A stretch of 32,209 nucleotides of DNA from VGSZ01 sp044349155 (GTDB lineage Bacteria > Myxococcota > UBA727 > VGSZ01): assembly GCA_044349155.1 (NCBI GenBank), contig JBIKRQ010000021.1, positions 1-32,209 on the forward strand, given 5' to 3'. The notes under the pieces are model-generated. The model had not been told where the DNA came from, did not search any database, and saw only the letters and a list, made by a program, of their open reading frames with translations. Both the position numbers and the translations under genes were made by a program. This document shows, one piece after another, positions 30,247-32,209 of this stretch (its first letter is position 1; each line of letters starts with the position of its first letter).

Positions 30247-30950
30247 GTGCTGTGTCGTCGACGGCCGAAGCACCCTCGTTTGAGTCGCTGCGCCTGTACA
30301 CCTACTGGCGTTCCGGCAGCGCGTGGCGCGTGCGCATCGCGTTGAACATCAAGGGGCTCGCGTACACCCCCGTCGTCGTCAACATCGCGCCCTCGGTCAG
30401 CGAGCAGCACACGCCGGCGTGGCGTGCACAGAACCCGATGGGGCAGGTGCCGCTGCTCGAGTTTGTGGGCGGCAGCCTTGATGGCCGTCAGCTCGCGCAG
30501 TCGATCGCCATCATCGAATTGCTCGACGACCTCGTCGCGGTCCCTGCCCTGCTCCCCGTCGAGCCGTGGGCCAAAGCGCAGGCGCGCATGATGGCCGAGA
30601 TCGTGAACTCGGGTATGCAGCCGCTGCAGAACCTGTCGGTGCAAAAGGCGTTGAAAGACGCCGGTGCCGACGTCGACGCGTGGCTCGTGCGCGTGATCGG
30701 CACGGGGCTGTCGGCACTCGAAGCCGCAGCACACCAGAGTGCGGGCGAGTTCCTCGTCGGCGACGACGTGAGCGTGGCCGACGTCTGCCTGGTGCCCCAG
30801 CTGTACGCCGCACGCCGCTTCAACGTGCCGCTCGAGGCCTACAAGACCCTGCTCGCCGTCGAGGCCCGCTGTGCGGCCTTGCCCGCGTTTGCCGCGGCGC
30901 ATCCCGATCGCCAGCCCGACGCTCCTGCTCCTGCACCTGCTGCCTCCTGA
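30243..30950 (+). CDS. maiA: Maleylacetoacetate isomerase (zeta-class glutathione transferase)
   Basis: A 235-residue zeta-class GST that isomerises maleylacetoacetate to fumarylacetoacetate with glutathione. The N-terminal thioredoxin-like half has LRLYTYWRSGSAWRVRIALNIKGLAYTPVVVNI; the active-site Ser lies in the RSGSAWRVRIAL segment, the counterpart of SSxSxRVRIAL. Next is NPMGQVPLLEF with the cis-Pro, QSIAIIELLDD, then the helical half with FLVGDDVSVADVCLVPQLYAARRFNVPL. An Ala/Pro tail (PDAPAPAPAAS) is a short extension. Translationally coupled to fahA upstream; hpd begins eight bases after its stop. Context and motifs agree, so the assignment is strong. Confidence 0.93.
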   Translation: MSAVSSTAEAPSFESLRLYTYWRSGSAWRVRIALNIKGLAYTPVVVNIAPSVSEQHTPAWRAQNPMGQVPLLEFVGGSLDGRQLAQSIAIIELLDDLVAVPALLPVEPWAKAQARMMAEIVNSGMQPLQNLSVQKALKDAGADVDAWLVRVIGTGLSALEAAAHQSAGEFLVGDDVSVADVCLVPQLYAARRFNVPLEAYKTLLAVEARCAALPAFAAAHPDRQPDAPAPAPAAS

Positions 30951-30958
30951 GGTCTTTC

Positions 30959-32206
30959 ATGACGACGACGACTGCGAACAAGAAAGAATCCCTCGGCCTC
31001 ATTCGTGTGGAAGCACTGCACTACATCGTTGAAGATCTCGAGCGCACGCGCCGCTTCCTCGTCGACAAGATGGACTTCGTCGAGGTCGGCCACTCCGACG
31101 AGCGCCTCGATGCGGCCGGCAAGAGCCACAGCGCGGTGTTTCAGGCGGGCGACGTCACGCTCGTGATCATCGAGCCGCGCGGCAAGGGCGGGCGCGCCTG
31201 GCGTTGGCTGCAGCGTCACCCCGAGGGTGTCGGCACGATGGTGATGGAGGTGAAAGACGTCGAGCACACGTTGCGCCTTGTCGAAGCGCGCGGCGGCACG
31301 CCGATGAGCGATGTCGAGTGGCACGACGATGGTGCGGGCGGCACCCTCGGCATGTTCTCGATCACGACGGCCTTCGGCGACACCACGATCCGCTTTGTGG
31401 AACGTCGTGGCTACAAGCCGTTGTTCCCCGGTTTTGTGTCGACGGGTGCGGATGTTTCACGCGGCAACCGCTACGGCTTTGGCCACATCGATCACATCAC
31501 CGCGAACTACATGACGATGTCGCCGGCGTTGTTGTGGATGGAGCACGTCCTCGGCTTCGAGCGCTTCTGGCACGTCGAGTTTCACACCACGAGCACCGAC
31601 GACAAAAACGGTGCAGCCACTGCTCCTGCAGCACCTGCGGCACCGTTTTCGCCGATGGCCCGTCCACGTGGTGGCAGCACCGATGCCACGCACGGCTCGG
31701 GCTTGAAGTCGATCGTGATGTGGGACCCCGAGTCGGGCATTCGCTTCGCGAACAACGAACCGCGTCGGCCGTTTTTCTCGTCGAGTCAGATCGCGGTCTT
31801 CGTCGGCGACCACCGCGGCGATGGCGTGCAGCATGTGGCGCTCACCGTCCCCGACATCCAGACTTCTGTTGAGAGCATGCGCAAGGCCGGCGTGGAGTTC
31901 ATGCCCACGCCCAACAGCTACTACGACATGCTGCCGCAGCGCTTGAAGGACATCGGCGTCAACGCGATCGACGAAGACATCGAGCGCCTGCGCCAACTGC
32001 AGATCCTCGTCGACGGCGGCGAGAACCACTCCTACATGCTGCAGATTTTCTTGAAGGAAGCCGCAGGCCTGTTGAAAGACAAAGCCGCGGGCCCGTTCTT
32101 CTTCGAGGTCATCCAGCGCAAGGGCGACAAGGGCTTTGGTGCGGGCAACTTCCGCGCGTTGTTTGAGAGCATCGAGCGCGCGCAGAAGTCCGAAGGGCGG
32201 GTCTGA
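30959..32206 (+). CDS. hpd: 4-Hydroxyphenylpyruvate dioxygenase
   Basis: A 415-residue non-heme iron enzyme that turns 4-hydroxyphenylpyruvate into homogentisate. The iron ligands are visible: His179 (GHIDHITAN), His292 (GVQHVALTVPD) and Glu383 (PFFFEVIQRKG), with the C-terminal GFGAGNFRALFESIE helix. Between FWHVEFHTT (203-211) and GLKSIVMWDPESG (248-260) there is an Ala/Pro/Ser-rich insertion (about 214-246) absent from typical bacterial enzymes. GAGG precedes the ATG by eight bases. It is third in the fahA-maiA-hpd operon. Its TGA (32204-32206) overlaps an ATG at 32206 that may start the next gene, plausibly homogentisate dioxygenase, which the window lacks. Confidence 0.95.
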   Translation: MTTTTANKKESLGLIRVEALHYIVEDLERTRRFLVDKMDFVEVGHSDERLDAAGKSHSAVFQAGDVTLVIIEPRGKGGRAWRWLQRHPEGVGTMVMEVKDVEHTLRLVEARGGTPMSDVEWHDDGAGGTLGMFSITTAFGDTTIRFVERRGYKPLFPGFVSTGADVSRGNRYGFGHIDHITANYMTMSPALLWMEHVLGFERFWHVEFHTTSTDDKNGAATAPAAPAAPFSPMARPRGGSTDATHGSGLKSIVMWDPESGIRFANNEPRRPFFSSSQIAVFVGDHRGDGVQHVALTVPDIQTSVESMRKAGVEFMPTPNSYYDMLPQRLKDIGVNAIDEDIERLRQLQILVDGGENHSYMLQIFLKEAAGLLKDKAAGPFFFEVIQRKGDKGFGAGNFRALFESIERAQKSEGRV

Positions 32207-32209
32207 TGT

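Overview
The window looks like a high-GC chromosome segment from a myxobacterium-like organism (Myxococcota or a related former deltaproteobacterium). The reasons are the density of lipoproteins, a Gly-Glu repeat linker behind a lipobox, MopE-type metal-binding repeats with a MYXO-CTERM-like tail, DUF1592/DUF1552 protein pairs, a single-chain xanthine dehydrogenase and a histone-H1-like Lys/Thr/Ala tail. No rRNA, tRNA, CRISPR array, integrase or transposase gene was found. Genes are packed tightly, often with ATGA or GTGA start/stop overlaps, and no gene-free stretch exceeds 300 bases.

Bases 1-10,520 form the most unusual part: nine exported or metal-motif proteins in four transcription units. 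Leftward, a DUF1826 protein, a His/Cys/Asp-rich lipoprotein and a second DUF1826 protein (cut by the window edge). Rightward, a large MopE-type protein; then an Ig-like lipoprotein, an EGF-like/choice-of-anchor-M lipoprotein and a Gly-Glu-linker lipoprotein; then two more choice-of-anchor-M proteins. In front of each unit lies a copy of one palindrome, TGCAA-N5-TTGCA (best form TGCAATT-G-AATTGCA, a 7-1-7 dyad like those bound by Fur-family repressors). Four copies of an apparently undescribed exported module (HxCxH, later His and Cys) also occur here. My reading is a metal-responsive (probably Zur-type, zinc) surface regulon; the metal and regulator are inference.

Bases 10,600-14,000 hold a zinc alcohol dehydrogenase divergent from a LysR regulator, and a Tat-exported alpha/beta hydrolase. 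Bases 14,000-19,100 hold a single-polypeptide xanthine dehydrogenase with a translationally coupled small lipoprotein, a divergent frataxin (cyaY) and a small repeat-bearing membrane protein. Bases 19,176-23,288 hold a DUF1587/1592/1588 protein with a DUF1552 partner, and a beta-propeller-like lipoprotein. Bases 23,310-28,271 hold tldD-tldE, a small membrane protein, a peptidoglycan-binding/caspase-like fusion and a HEAT-like protein. Bases 28,272-29,054 encode a DUF2461 protein. Bases 29,269-32,206 are a tyrosine-degradation operon (fumarylacetoacetase, maleylacetoacetate isomerase, 4-hydroxyphenylpyruvate dioxygenase) that probably continues past the right edge.

An 87-bp palindromic intergenic element occurs three times (12,695-12,781, 12,782-12,868, and inverted at 22,171-22,257). 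It abuts stop codons, and one of its hairpins shows a compensatory base-pair change between copies, so it is probably a structured terminator-like or small mobile repeat.
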